Counted from the stretch's first letter, positions 42,579-52,635 are shown. The stretch is DNA of 64,000 nt from Sphingobacterium spiritivorum (GCF_016724845.1 NZ_CP068082.1:2480001-2544000), one strand, 5' to 3'. The notes: generated by a model from the letters alone, not told the origin. A program made the numbers and translations.

Positions 42579-44735
42579 TTATTGTTTATTGCGGGTGAGT
42601 ATCAGCTTGAGTTGTTCTGGAGTTAGATCAGAGGATTTTAAGAAATCAACATATTTCTTTAAGGATTTCACAGTCTCACTTTCAGGATACAATCTCATCC
42701 CCTCGGCCAGGATAGTTGTGTCAGATTTAAAATCGTACTCTGATTTGAGTAAGTTTTTAAGATAATATTCATAGGCCTCCTGACTTTGGGTGTATTTATT
42801 AAAGTCATGGAAAGACTTCTTAACGCCGTTTACATCTTTATTGCTGCCAGCTAGCTCGATATTCATCTTATAATCACTATAGCTATATGGTCTTTCATTA
42901 AACATAACCTGACTATACTTGTATGCAGAGTCTACTTTTCCAAGATTGGCATACATCAGCATTTTCATGTTGTCATCGTATACTGTGTATGGGCTTACTT
43001 TGTCATAATCCTTTAAGATGTCAAGCATTTCCTGATATCTCTTTTCAAAGTATAGGTATTTCGCTTTTTTCAGAAGTAAGGGTTCGCTGTCAACACCAAG
43101 ATTAGGAACAGATCCGGATAGCATTTGTTCGACTTGCTGATATGTATATTTTGGGTGTGGATTCGAATAGTCTACCTTGTCTGAATCTGTATCTATCAGA
43201 TATTGGGCTTTGTATGATTTATAATTTATGTAATTAATGAAAAACGTGGCTGTTCCCAGAATAAAGGTAAAGTAATAGATGTACTTGTAAACGGGTTTAT
43301 AACTTGTTGTACCGGCTTTTACTTTTACACTCACATAATTAGCAATAGTCATTGCTAATAGTAATACGAACATAATATTCATATTGGGGCGTGCCAGAGG
43401 AAAGTTAAAGACAGAGTCAATAAAGTACCCGATTATTCCACTGAAAATCAATATGGCTGCAAATTTTCTTTCCTGGTTATATTCCTTTTTGAAAAGAATT
43501 TTTAATGTGTAAATAAAGGCAAAAACAAAAAGACCAAAATACAGAAGTCCTGTGATTATACCACTTTCGAAAGCGACCTGCAGAAAGTCATTGTGATTAT
43601 ACCGATTGAAAACATTAGATGTATAATATTTACCTGTAATTCTTGACGATTCTATTTTGTAATTCCCTAGACCATACCCTAATAAAGGGCGTTCTTTTAT
43701 GCCTTCTAATGAGGCTTTCCACATGAAAAGGCGAATGTTTGTTCCGGAGTTGTCAAAATCTGTAATTGTCTGTGCACGTTCTTCAATAAAAGAACTGCTT
43801 TGGGATTGTTCAGTATTAATTTGTTTATCAGATCCGTCTTTTGAATATTTTGTAAGGGTCTTGTCAACGATCAGAAAACTGATGATAAATAAAGAAATGA
43901 GTACTGCATTATGGAGCAGTGTACTGTTTCTTTTCTCAGATTTCCAATACAGAATAGTTGTACCTAAAGTTATGAATAAAATAATCAGTGTCGAACTAAT
44001 GTAAATAGCTCTGGCGCTAATGAAAAACAAAGTCAGCAGAGCGATAAAATAGGTTAACAGGGCAATATATCTGAATATACCTTTCGTGCGTAAAAAGGTA
44101 TAGACTACAAAACAAAGTTTAACAATCAATGTCGCGCCAAAAATATTTTTATTGCCAGTGGTCCATTTGATATTCAATATTGCTTCCCATAACGGAAGTG
44201 TATTAACCTCACGTATGAATTTATACAGTTCAGCGCCGGATTGATATAGAACAATACAGGTAACTATAATGGAGATGACCTTAATATTATCTTTTGCCAG
44301 AAATATTAATGTGAAGATATTAAGGAATGAGATTAATGTAGTTGTATAGGCGGCATACTCCAGTAGACCTTCAACTTTGTTGAGCCCTGCAAATATGGAG
44401 ATACCTGATAGTACAAAAAAGGAAATAAATAGTATAGGTATGATTTGTTTAAAAAATAAGGACACTTTAAAACCATAACCCTGTGAAAACTTCCTTAGTA
44501 TATAGATAATCGCCGAAATATTAATGATATCCAGTTGTATTCTTTGCTGACCTGCTGTATCAATAATATCCCCACGCGGTATAATATCAACAATAAGATA
44601 AAGTGCGATGAAAATAAGATAAACATAAGCACTTGCGTCGAATTCTTTACGAGGTAATGATGTGGTGACATCCGCGGCTATTCTGTTGTCATTTTTCTGG
44701 ATAGACTTCTTATGAGCTTTTTTTGATTTTGTCAT
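42579..44735 (-). CDS. O-antigen ligase/polymerase-like membrane protein (Wzy_C family)
   Basis: 718 residues. About twelve membrane segments fill residues ~30-490, and the Wzy_C/WaaL signature region is visible: RPLLGYGLGNYKIESSR, then NRYNHNDFLQVAFESGIITG, where the histidine-asparagine-aspartate triplet is typical. The C-terminal ~200 residues are a soluble, repeat-like helical domain (YFEKRYQEMLDILKDYDKVS; MLMYANLGKVDSAYKYSQVM), resembling tetratricopeptides. It may ligate or polymerise a surface polysaccharide; relatives also glycosylate proteins. It is divergent from the adhesin operon with 472 bases between, so a role in modifying those surface proteins is possible but unproven. Confidence 0.87.
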   Translation of the reverse strand: MTKSKKAHKKSIQKNDNRIAADVTTSLPRKEFDASAYVYLIFIALYLIVDIIPRGDIIDTAGQQRIQLDIINISAIIYILRKFSQGYGFKVSLFFKQIIPILFISFFVLSGISIFAGLNKVEGLLEYAAYTTTLISFLNIFTLIFLAKDNIKVISIIVTCIVLYQSGAELYKFIREVNTLPLWEAILNIKWTTGNKNIFGATLIVKLCFVVYTFLRTKGIFRYIALLTYFIALLTLFFISARAIYISSTLIILFITLGTTILYWKSEKRNSTLLHNAVLISLFIISFLIVDKTLTKYSKDGSDKQINTEQSQSSSFIEERAQTITDFDNSGTNIRLFMWKASLEGIKERPLLGYGLGNYKIESSRITGKYYTSNVFNRYNHNDFLQVAFESGIITGLLYFGLFVFAFIYTLKILFKKEYNQERKFAAILIFSGIIGYFIDSVFNFPLARPNMNIMFVLLLAMTIANYVSVKVKAGTTSYKPVYKYIYYFTFILGTATFFINYINYKSYKAQYLIDTDSDKVDYSNPHPKYTYQQVEQMLSGSVPNLGVDSEPLLLKKAKYLYFEKRYQEMLDILKDYDKVSPYTVYDDNMKMLMYANLGKVDSAYKYSQVMFNERPYSYSDYKMNIELAGSNKDVNGVKKSFHDFNKYTQSQEAYEYYLKNLLKSEYDFKSDTTILAEGMRLYPESETVKSLKKYVDFLKSSDLTPEQLKLILTRNKQ

Positions 44736-45207
44736 TTCTGGACCTGATCTTCAGTCAAAACTAAACGAAAATACATGTTTTTTAGTGGGTTTTCATAATA
44801 TGTCTAATTATAGAAAAATTAATTAAGAAATTATCGATTTTTAGCTACATATTCACTCTTTTCTTCTTGTACAAACTTCTTAATTATTGAAAATCATTGG
44901 ATGTTTTCTATTCAGGAATTTTATCAACGTATACCTTCCGGATCTATTGCCTCAGCGTCATTATTTATGAAAGAATTAACAGTTAAATGTAGTTGATTGT
45001 CTATAAAATTTTAAGGAATATATGTAAATACAAGTGTTTTGTAGCGTGATGTCTACATCGTAGAAATAAAAAAAAGTAGCCTATTGTAGCTTTATTAGTT
45101 TTGCAGCCACGAGTAGTTTATACTGTGATCAGATTGACTTTTTATATCTGTTGAACCGAAAAAGTTGATTTGAAAATAACTGAAATGCAAAATATAATTT
45201 ACATAAT
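44736..45207 (+). promoter_or_regulatory. Regulatory region of the adhesin operon
   Basis: 472 AT-rich bases between divergent genes. A perfect -7 box TAGTTTTG (45096-45103) lies 104 bases before the giant adhesin start; no TTG is at the normal distance (the nearest suitable, at 45039-45041, is ~54 bases up), so an activator may be needed. The palindrome GATGTCTACATC (45048-45059) sits about 37 bases upstream of the box, where a regulator could bind. The leader contains ACTTTTT/AAAAAGT, a weak hairpin near 45138-45168. No small gene is visible in 44736-45040. Confidence 0.5.
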
Positions 45208-48200
45208 ATGAAAAATCGTCTGGCTCTCTTTCTCCTATTTTTCGTTGTATCAGTAGGATCTGTGTATGCTCAGCAGAAAATCAGTGATGGCTCTACTACC
45301 GGAGAATCTGCTCTTCCGAATAAAGATGCTATGCTAGAACTGGAAAGTAAGTTCAAGGGGCTCCTTTTTTCTCGTGTAGAGTTGACGTCAACAACGAATC
45401 CGGCGCCGTTACAGGGAAATAAGCATGTTGCAGGTATGATGGTATATAATACCGTGTCAACCAATGATGTGAGACCTGGCATCTACTATAATGACGGGAG
45501 TAAATGGGTGGCTGCGGGCAGTTCAACAGGAGCAACGAACATTACCTACAATCCCTCTACTTACGAGATTTCTTATATAGATGCAAATGGTAATTCTGTA
45601 ATTATAAATCTGGCTGAGGTAGTTAAGAAGAATGAAACGCTAACTACCTTAGTCAACAATGGTAACGGTACCTACACGTATACCTCAGAGAACGGTACCA
45701 CGACTACCATCAATGTACCTGCGGATGTTATCAACAACTTTAACGATATTATCGGCAATACGAATGTTACGAATGCAATCACTAACCTGATCAAAAACAT
45801 CGGAGGTAATGTGTACTATGATGGCTCTAACTTTACATATGTAGATGCAAATGGTACAACGCAGACGATCAATATTTCAAACATTGTAAAAGCCAACGAG
45901 ACCGTTACGACCTTAGTCAACAATGGTAACGGTACCTACACGTATACCTCAGAGAACGGTACCACGACTACCATCAATGTACCTGCGGATGTTATCAACA
46001 ACTTCAACAATATCTTAGGCGATACAAATGTTACCAATGCGATCACTAACCTGATCAAGAATGTAGGTGGTAATGTATACTACGACGGTTCTAACTTCAC
46101 GTATTTAGATGAGAACGGTACAACGCAGACGATCAACATTTCGAACATTGTAAAAGCCAACGAGACCGTTACGACCTTAGTCAATAACGGTAACGGTACC
46201 TACACGTATACCTCAGAGAACGGTACTACGACTACCATCAATGTACCTGCAGATGTTATCAACAACTTCAACAATATCTTAGGCGATACAAATGTTACCA
46301 ATGCGATCACTAACCTGATCAAGAATGTAGGCGGTAATGTATACTACGACGGTTCTAACTTCACGTATTTAGATGAGAACGGTACAACGCAGACGATCAA
46401 CATCTCGAACATTGTAAAAGCCAACGAGACCGTTACTACCTTAGTCAACAATGGTAACGGTACCTACACGTATACCTCAGAGAACGGTACTACGACTACC
46501 ATCAATGTACCTGCGGATGTTATCAACAACTTCAACAATATCTTAGGCGATACAAATGTTACCAATGCGATCACTAACCTGATCAAGAATGTAGGGGGTA
46601 ATGTATACTACGACGGTTCTAACTTCACGTATTTAGATGAGAACGGTACAACGCAGACGATCAACATCTCGAACATTGTAAAAGCCAACGAGACCGTTAC
46701 GACCTTAGTCAATAACGGTAACGGTACCTACACGTATACCTCAGAGAATGGTACTACGACTACCATCAATGTACCTGCAGATGTTATCAACAACTTCAAC
46801 AATATCTTAGGCGATACAAATGTTACCAATGCGATCACTAACCTGATCAAGAATGTAGGTGGTAATGTATACTACGACGGTTCTAACTTCACGTATTTAG
46901 ATGAGAACGGTACAACGCAGACGATCAACATTTCGAACATTGTAAAAGCCAACGAGACCGTTACGACCTTAGTCAACAATGGTAACGGTACCTACACGTA
47001 TACCTCAGAGAACGGTACTACGACTACCATCAATGTACCTGCAGATGTTATCAACAACTTCAACAATATCTTAGGCGATACAAATGTTACCAATGCGATC
47101 ACTAACCTGATCAAGAATGTAGGGGGTAATGTATACTACGACGGTTCTAACTTCACGTATTTAGATGAGAACGGTACAACGCAGACGATCAACATCTCGA
47201 ACATTGTAAAAGCCAACGAGACCGTTACGACCTTAGTCAATAACGGTAACGGTACCTACACGTATACCTCAGAGAATGGTACTACGACTACCATCAATGT
47301 ACCTGCGGATGTTATCAACAACTTCAACAATATCTTAGGCGATACAAATGTTACCAATGCGATCACTAACCTGATCAAGAATGTAGGTGGTAATGTATAC
47401 TACGACGGTTCTAACTTCACATATTTAGATGAGAACGGTACAACGCAGACGATCAACATCTCGAACATTGTAAAAGCCAACGAGACCGTTACTACTTTAG
47501 TCAATAACGGTAACGGTACCTACACGTATACCTCAGAGAACGGTACTACGACTACCATCAATGTACCTGCAGATGTTATCAACAACTTCAACAATATCTT
47601 AGGCGATACAAATGTTACCAATGCGATCACTAACCTGATCAAGAATGTAGGTGGTAATGTATACTACGACGGTTCTAACTTCACGTATTTAGATGAGAAC
47701 GGTACAACGCAGACGATCAACATCTCGAACATTGTAAAAGCCAACGAGACCGTTACGACCTTAGTCAATAACGGTAACGGTACCTACACGTATACCTCAG
47801 AGAATGGTACGACGACTACCATCAATGTACCTGCAGATGTTATCAACAACTTCAACAATATCTTAGGCGATACAAATGTTACCAATGCGATCACTAACCT
47901 GATCAAGAATGTAGGTGGTAATGTATACTACGACGGTTCTAACTTCACGTATTTAGATGAGAACGGTACAACGCAGACGATCAACATCTCGAACATTGTA
48001 AAAGCCAACGAGACCGTTACGACCTTAGTCAATAACGGTAACGGTACCTACACGTATACCTCAGAGAATGGTACTACGACTACCATCAATGTACCTGCAG
48101 ATGTTATCAACAACTTCAACAATATCTTAGGCGATACAAATGTTACCAATGCGATCACTAACCTGATCAAGAATGTAGGTGGTAATGTATACTACGACGG

Positions 48201-51200
48201 TTCTAACTTCACGTATTTAGATGAGAACGGTACAACGCAGACGATCAACATCTCGAACATTGTAAAAGCCAACGAGACCGTTACGACCTTAGTCAATAAC
48301 GGTAACGGTACCTACACGTATACCTCAGAGAACGGTACGACGACTACCATCAATGTACCTGCGGATGTTATCAACAACTTCAACAATATCTTAGGCGATA
48401 CAAATGTTACCAATGCGATCACTAACCTGATCAAGAATGTAGGTGGTAATGTATACTACGACGGTTCTAACTTCACGTATTTAGATGAGAACGGTACAAC
48501 GCAGACGATCAACATCTCGAACATTGTAAAAGCCAACGAGACCGTTACGACCTTAGTCAATAACGGTAACGGTACCTACACGTATACCTCAGAGAACGGT
48601 ACTACGACTACCATCAATGTACCTGCAGATGTTATCAACAACTTCAACAATATCTTAGGCGATACAAATGTTACTAATGCGATCACTAACCTGATCAAGA
48701 ATGTAGGGGGTAATGTATACTACGACGGTTCTAACTTCACGTATTTAGATGAGAACGGTACAACGCAGACGATCAACATTTCGAACATTGTAAAAGCCAA
48801 CGAGACCGTTACGACCTTAGTCAATAACGGTAACGGTACCTACACGTATACCTCAGAGAATGGTACTACGACTACCATCAATGTACCTGCAGATGTTATC
48901 AACAACTTCAACAATATCTTAGGCGATACAAATGTTACCAATGCGATCACTAACCTGATCAAGAATGTAGGTGGTAATGTATACTACGACGGTTCTAACT
49001 TCACGTATTTAGATGAGAACGGTACAACGCAGACGATCAACATTTCAAACATTGTAAAAGCCAACGAGACCGTTACTACCTTAGTCAATAACGGTAACGG
49101 TACCTACACGTATACCTCAGAGAATGGTACTACGACTACCATCAATGTACCTGCAGATGTTATCAACAACTTCAACAATATCTTAGGCGATACAAATGTT
49201 ACCAATGCGATCACTAACCTGATCAAGAATGTAGGCGGTAATGTATACTACGACGGTTCTAACTTCACATACCTGGATGAGAATGGTACAACGCAGACGA
49301 TCAACATTTCAAACATTGTAAAAGCCAACGAGACCGTTACTACCTTAGTCAATAACGGTAACGGTACCTACACGTATACCTCAGAGAACGGTACGACGAC
49401 TACCATCAATGTACCTGCGGATGTTATCAACAACTTCAACAATATCTTAGGCGATACAAATGTTACCAATGCGATCACTAACCTGATCAAGAATGTAGGT
49501 GGTAATGTATACTACGACGGTTCTAACTTCACGTATTTAGATGAGAACGGTACAACGCAGACGATCAACATTTCAAACATTGTAAAAGCCAACGAGACCG
49601 TTACGACCTTAGTCAATAACGGTAACGGTACCTACACGTATACCTCAGAGAATGGTACTACGACTACCATCAATGTACCTGCAGATGTTATCAACAACTT
49701 CAACAATATCTTAGGCGATACAAATGTTACCAATGCGATCACTAACCTGATCAAGAATGTAGGCGGTAATGTATACTACGACGGTTCTAACTTCACGTAT
49801 TTAGATGAGAACGGTACAACGCAGACGATCAACATCTCAAACATTGTAAAAGCCAACGAGACCGTTACGACCTTAGTAAAGAATGCTAACGGAACGTATA
49901 CGTATAAGAATGAAAAACAACAAGAGGTAACTCTGGATCCTAGTATGGTTAATGTATCTTTTGCAAACGGAGTTTATACTTTTAAAGATGCGGAGGGAAA
50001 TGTATTGACTACAATCAATACAAATGCAGATCATATTACATATAATAACACGACATCAGGACTTACTTCTAAAGATGTTCAAGGTGCGATCGATGAATTA
50101 CTTGCGACTATAAAAACTATTCAAGGAACAAAAGGAGATCTGACAGCAGCAGACGCATCAGTTGTAGTGGGTAACGGAACCGGAGCAACATTAGTTAATG
50201 CAAATGTTAAAGTTGCTGATGCAGGAATTACTACAGCTAAAATAGCTGGAAAAAGTGTTACTTCAGATAAATTAACTGCTGGTGCAGGAACTGAAGGACG
50301 TATTGCAATTGCTGATAAAGATGGTAATGTAACCTATTCAGATGCTATACCTAGTACATCTGTATCCGGACAAAATGTTACAGCAGCAAGCAATAAAGTT
50401 GTTTTAGGTGGCACGCCAACAGGTGCGGCTTTGAAAGCTTTCTCTGTAGATGTAGATGAATCAAAATTGAGTTTACAAAATATAGGTGGTAAAGTAACAA
50501 ATAATCAAATCACAGCGGGTACAGATGGTCAGGTATTAATAACAGAAGGTACAACCACAAAATGGGTTGATAAAACTACCATCTCTCCTGAAACAACAAA
50601 TACATTAGTTAATAATGGTACTAATACACTTACTTCTACAGTAAACGGTAAGGTTGCGACAGCGTCAGTTGTAAATGGCGTTAGCAATGCGATCACAGGA
50701 ACAGGACTTGTAACTACTGTAAATGGAGTTGCTTCTCCTTCTGTTGATTTGAAAGATGCAATTCAGGCAGGTCAACATAAAACTATAGTTGCTGAAGGAT
50801 CAGGTATTACAGTTACTCCTGCTCAGGGAACAAATACAACTACATATACAGTGTCTGCAAACCCGGCTACTCTTACTTTATCAGGAGATGTTACCGGAGC
50901 TGCTAATGCAACTAAAGTTGAGAAAATTCAGGGAACACCTGTTAGTGCAACTAAGCCAACAGCAAATCAGGTACTAACATTTGATGGTACAAACTGGATT
51001 CCCAAAGTACCTTCAGTAGATGTTACAGGAGTAACAGGAGGTAAAGCGTTAACTTCTACAGATCTGGATCTGTCAACGAATGCTGGAACAGCATTATTAA
51101 AAGATGTTACAGCCAATATCAAAGCAAAAGCAGTAACTGCAAGTAAATTAGGTGCTACGGCAGCTGATGCGGGTAAAGTAGCGACAGCAAATGCTGATGG

Positions 51201-52635
51201 AACGGTTACTTACCAGGCTATTTCTGCTACGAACTTATCTGATGCGAAAAACCTTACTGCAGCAACAGGAGACAGAATCGTTGTTACGGATGGTACAGGA
51301 ACTGTCCTTAAAAATACCACGTTAGATGTAAAAGAGTCTAATCTAAGATTACAAAATATTGGCGGGGCATTAAATGCGAACCAGGTTGCAGGCGGAACTT
51401 CAGGACAGGTAATGACTGTAGGTGCAGATGGAAAAGGAACATGGGTTGATAAAACTACGATCTCTCCTGAAACAACAAATACATTAGTTAATAATGGTAC
51501 TAATACACTTACTTCTACAGTAAACGGTAAGGTTGCTACAGCACCAGTTGTAAATGGTGTAAACAATACGATCACAGGAACAGGACTTGTAACTACTGTA
51601 AATGGAGTTGCTTCTGCTTCTGTTGATTTGAAAGATGCAATTCAATCTGCTCAGAAAACAACTACAGTAGTTGCAGGAAGCAATGTGTCTGTTACACCGG
51701 CAACACCAAATGCAACAGGAAATACAGCATACACTGTTAATGTTTCTACTGCAGCAGCGAATACATTAGGGGTTGTAAAACCAGGAACAGGTTTATCTGT
51801 TGATGCAAACGGAACATTAAGTGTGAATACAGGTACAAGCGGCATAGGTAAAACCCTTTCAGCAGGAGACGGATCAATAGTTGTAGGTGCAGGAGCAGGC
51901 GCAACCTTAGTGGATGCAAATGTTAAAGTTGCGGATGCCGGAATTACTACCATTAAATTAGCGGACAAAAATGTTACTGCAGGTAAGATTGCACCGGGTC
52001 CAGCGAATCAGGTGTTAGTGACAGATGCTACAGGTGCAAATGCACAATGGGTAGCACAGTCTACATTGACAGATAATACGACTGCAGATAATGGTTTGAC
52101 AAAAACAGGAAATAATGTACAGCTTGGCGGTAGCTTAACAAAAGCTACAACTATAACCGCAACGGCAACGAACACGCTTGCTGTGGCAGGATTGCAAAAT
52201 ACAGCAGCAGCAGCTTATAACGGTACAAATGGAGTAAGTACAGATAGGGTAGTCGTAGCCGATGCAAGCGGAGTCTTGAAACAAGTCAAAGCGACAATGC
52301 CGAAATTCTTCTATATGCCGTCTATTATCGTTCCTACAGCAGCAGATCAGTTTGTAGCGGAAACAGGTGTATCAGGAGAGTCATTTGGAACAATCAATCT
52401 TTACGATCGTTATAAAAAACAATTCGGAACACCAATGGCTCAGAATGCTGCAGTGACAACCGCTTTACCTGTTTTACCTTCAGGAGAATTAGACTACTAC
52501 ATTACATGGTACGATACAAATGTATTTGCAAGTGTGTCGGTAAGCAATACAGGTATACTGACTTATACAGTGAAAGCAAATGCTGACGTAACAATCGGAT
52601 CATTCATGAATATTGTGTTTGCCGTAAAACCATAG
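45208..52635 (+). CDS. Giant secreted adhesin-like protein with 16 tandem 88-residue repeats
   Basis: 2475 residues with a signal peptide (MKNRLALFLLFFVVSVGSVYAQ). Residues ~23-109 are a head region (DAMLELESKFKGLLFSRVEL; GKHVAGMMVYNT-like), ~110-142 a degenerate half repeat, and 143-1550 sixteen 88-residue repeats. Residues ~1551 onward hold a phage-tail-fibre-like NNTTSGLTSKDVQGAIDEL and two copies of a ~293-residue module. The last ~110 residues (MPKFFYMPSIIVPT...) form a distinct domain. Composition is rich in N, T, G and V with no cysteine in the repeats, as in fibrous surface proteins. There is no recognisable type A or B T9SS C-terminal domain. It is first in a six-gene operon ending in PorP/SprF and PorE-like genes, so export across the outer membrane is likely. 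Function inferred as adhesion. Confidence 0.88.
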   Translation: MKNRLALFLLFFVVSVGSVYAQQKISDGSTTGESALPNKDAMLELESKFKGLLFSRVELTSTTNPAPLQGNKHVAGMMVYNTVSTNDVRPGIYYNDGSKWVAAGSSTGATNITYNPSTYEISYIDANGNSVIINLAEVVKKNETLTTLVNNGNGTYTYTSENGTTTTINVPADVINNFNDIIGNTNVTNAITNLIKNIGGNVYYDGSNFTYVDANGTTQTINISNIVKANETVTTLVNNGNGTYTYTSENGTTTTINVPADVINNFNNILGDTNVTNAITNLIKNVGGNVYYDGSNFTYLDENGTTQTINISNIVKANETVTTLVNNGNGTYTYTSENGTTTTINVPADVINNFNNILGDTNVTNAITNLIKNVGGNVYYDGSNFTYLDENGTTQTINISNIVKANETVTTLVNNGNGTYTYTSENGTTTTINVPADVINNFNNILGDTNVTNAITNLIKNVGGNVYYDGSNFTYLDENGTTQTINISNIVKANETVTTLVNNGNGTYTYTSENGTTTTINVPADVINNFNNILGDTNVTNAITNLIKNVGGNVYYDGSNFTYLDENGTTQTINISNIVKANETVTTLVNNGNGTYTYTSENGTTTTINVPADVINNFNNILGDTNVTNAITNLIKNVGGNVYYDGSNFTYLDENGTTQTINISNIVKANETVTTLVNNGNGTYTYTSENGTTTTINVPADVINNFNNILGDTNVTNAITNLIKNVGGNVYYDGSNFTYLDENGTTQTINISNIVKANETVTTLVNNGNGTYTYTSENGTTTTINVPADVINNFNNILGDTNVTNAITNLIKNVGGNVYYDGSNFTYLDENGTTQTINISNIVKANETVTTLVNNGNGTYTYTSENGTTTTINVPADVINNFNNILGDTNVTNAITNLIKNVGGNVYYDGSNFTYLDENGTTQTINISNIVKANETVTTLVNNGNGTYTYTSENGTTTTINVPADVINNFNNILGDTNVTNAITNLIKNVGGNVYYDGSNFTYLDENGTTQTINISNIVKANETVTTLVNNGNGTYTYTSENGTTTTINVPADVINNFNNILGDTNVTNAITNLIKNVGGNVYYDGSNFTYLDENGTTQTINISNIVKANETVTTLVNNGNGTYTYTSENGTTTTINVPADVINNFNNILGDTNVTNAITNLIKNVGGNVYYDGSNFTYLDENGTTQTINISNIVKANETVTTLVNNGNGTYTYTSENGTTTTINVPADVINNFNNILGDTNVTNAITNLIKNVGGNVYYDGSNFTYLDENGTTQTINISNIVKANETVTTLVNNGNGTYTYTSENGTTTTINVPADVINNFNNILGDTNVTNAITNLIKNVGGNVYYDGSNFTYLDENGTTQTINISNIVKANETVTTLVNNGNGTYTYTSENGTTTTINVPADVINNFNNILGDTNVTNAITNLIKNVGGNVYYDGSNFTYLDENGTTQTINISNIVKANETVTTLVNNGNGTYTYTSENGTTTTINVPADVINNFNNILGDTNVTNAITNLIKNVGGNVYYDGSNFTYLDENGTTQTINISNIVKANETVTTLVKNANGTYTYKNEKQQEVTLDPSMVNVSFANGVYTFKDAEGNVLTTINTNADHITYNNTTSGLTSKDVQGAIDELLATIKTIQGTKGDLTAADASVVVGNGTGATLVNANVKVADAGITTAKIAGKSVTSDKLTAGAGTEGRIAIADKDGNVTYSDAIPSTSVSGQNVTAASNKVVLGGTPTGAALKAFSVDVDESKLSLQNIGGKVTNNQITAGTDGQVLITEGTTTKWVDKTTISPETTNTLVNNGTNTLTSTVNGKVATASVVNGVSNAITGTGLVTTVNGVASPSVDLKDAIQAGQHKTIVAEGSGITVTPAQGTNTTTYTVSANPATLTLSGDVTGAANATKVEKIQGTPVSATKPTANQVLTFDGTNWIPKVPSVDVTGVTGGKALTSTDLDLSTNAGTALLKDVTANIKAKAVTASKLGATAADAGKVATANADGTVTYQAISATNLSDAKNLTAATGDRIVVTDGTGTVLKNTTLDVKESNLRLQNIGGALNANQVAGGTSGQVMTVGADGKGTWVDKTTISPETTNTLVNNGTNTLTSTVNGKVATAPVVNGVNNTITGTGLVTTVNGVASASVDLKDAIQSAQKTTTVVAGSNVSVTPATPNATGNTAYTVNVSTAAANTLGVVKPGTGLSVDANGTLSVNTGTSGIGKTLSAGDGSIVVGAGAGATLVDANVKVADAGITTIKLADKNVTAGKIAPGPANQVLVTDATGANAQWVAQSTLTDNTTADNGLTKTGNNVQLGGSLTKATTITATATNTLAVAGLQNTAAAAYNGTNGVSTDRVVVADASGVLKQVKATMPKFFYMPSIIVPTAADQFVAETGVSGESFGTINLYDRYKKQFGTPMAQNAAVTTALPVLPSGELDYYITWYDTNVFASVSVSNTGILTYTVKANADVTIGSFMNIVFAVKP
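45634..49857 (+). repeat. Tandem array, 16 copies of 264 bp, in frame
   Basis: Each copy encodes 88 residues from ETVTTLVNNGNGTYTYTSEN to SNIVKAN. Starts fall exactly every 264 bases (threonine codon after the first Glu at 45637, 45901, 46165 ... 49597). Copy 1 differs in protein (ETLTT, NDIIGNTN, NIGGN, YVDANG). Copies 2-16 are identical in protein and differ only at about ten silent positions. A 17th partial copy from 49858 decays after ~20 residues. Each unit is itself two related halves: both contain an N-G-x-x-Y/F-x-Y-x-x-ENGTT-x-TIN pattern. Confidence 0.97.
50563..51645 (+). repeat. Duplicated C-terminal module of the giant adhesin
   Basis: A 204-bp segment (50563-50766) beginning WVDKTTISPETTNTLVNNGT recurs nearly unchanged at 51442-51645, 879 bases later. 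The regions before each copy (SLQNIGGKVTNNQITAG and RLQNIGGALNANQVAGG) are also related, so the repeat unit is ~293 residues, more diverged outside the 68-residue core. Its NTLVNNGTNTLTSTVNG core resembles the TTLVNNGNGTYTYTSENG of the main array, suggesting common origin. Confidence 0.85.

Noticed and set aside
45634..49857. Regular spacing first suggested a CRISPR or satellite array
   Set aside because: Units are 264 bp with no unique spacers, all in frame within a single long gene; it is a coding repeat.
51210..51968. Minus-strand open frames inside the adhesin C-terminal region
   Set aside because: They mirror the Thr/Val/Ala-rich composition of the sense gene and show no independent signal.
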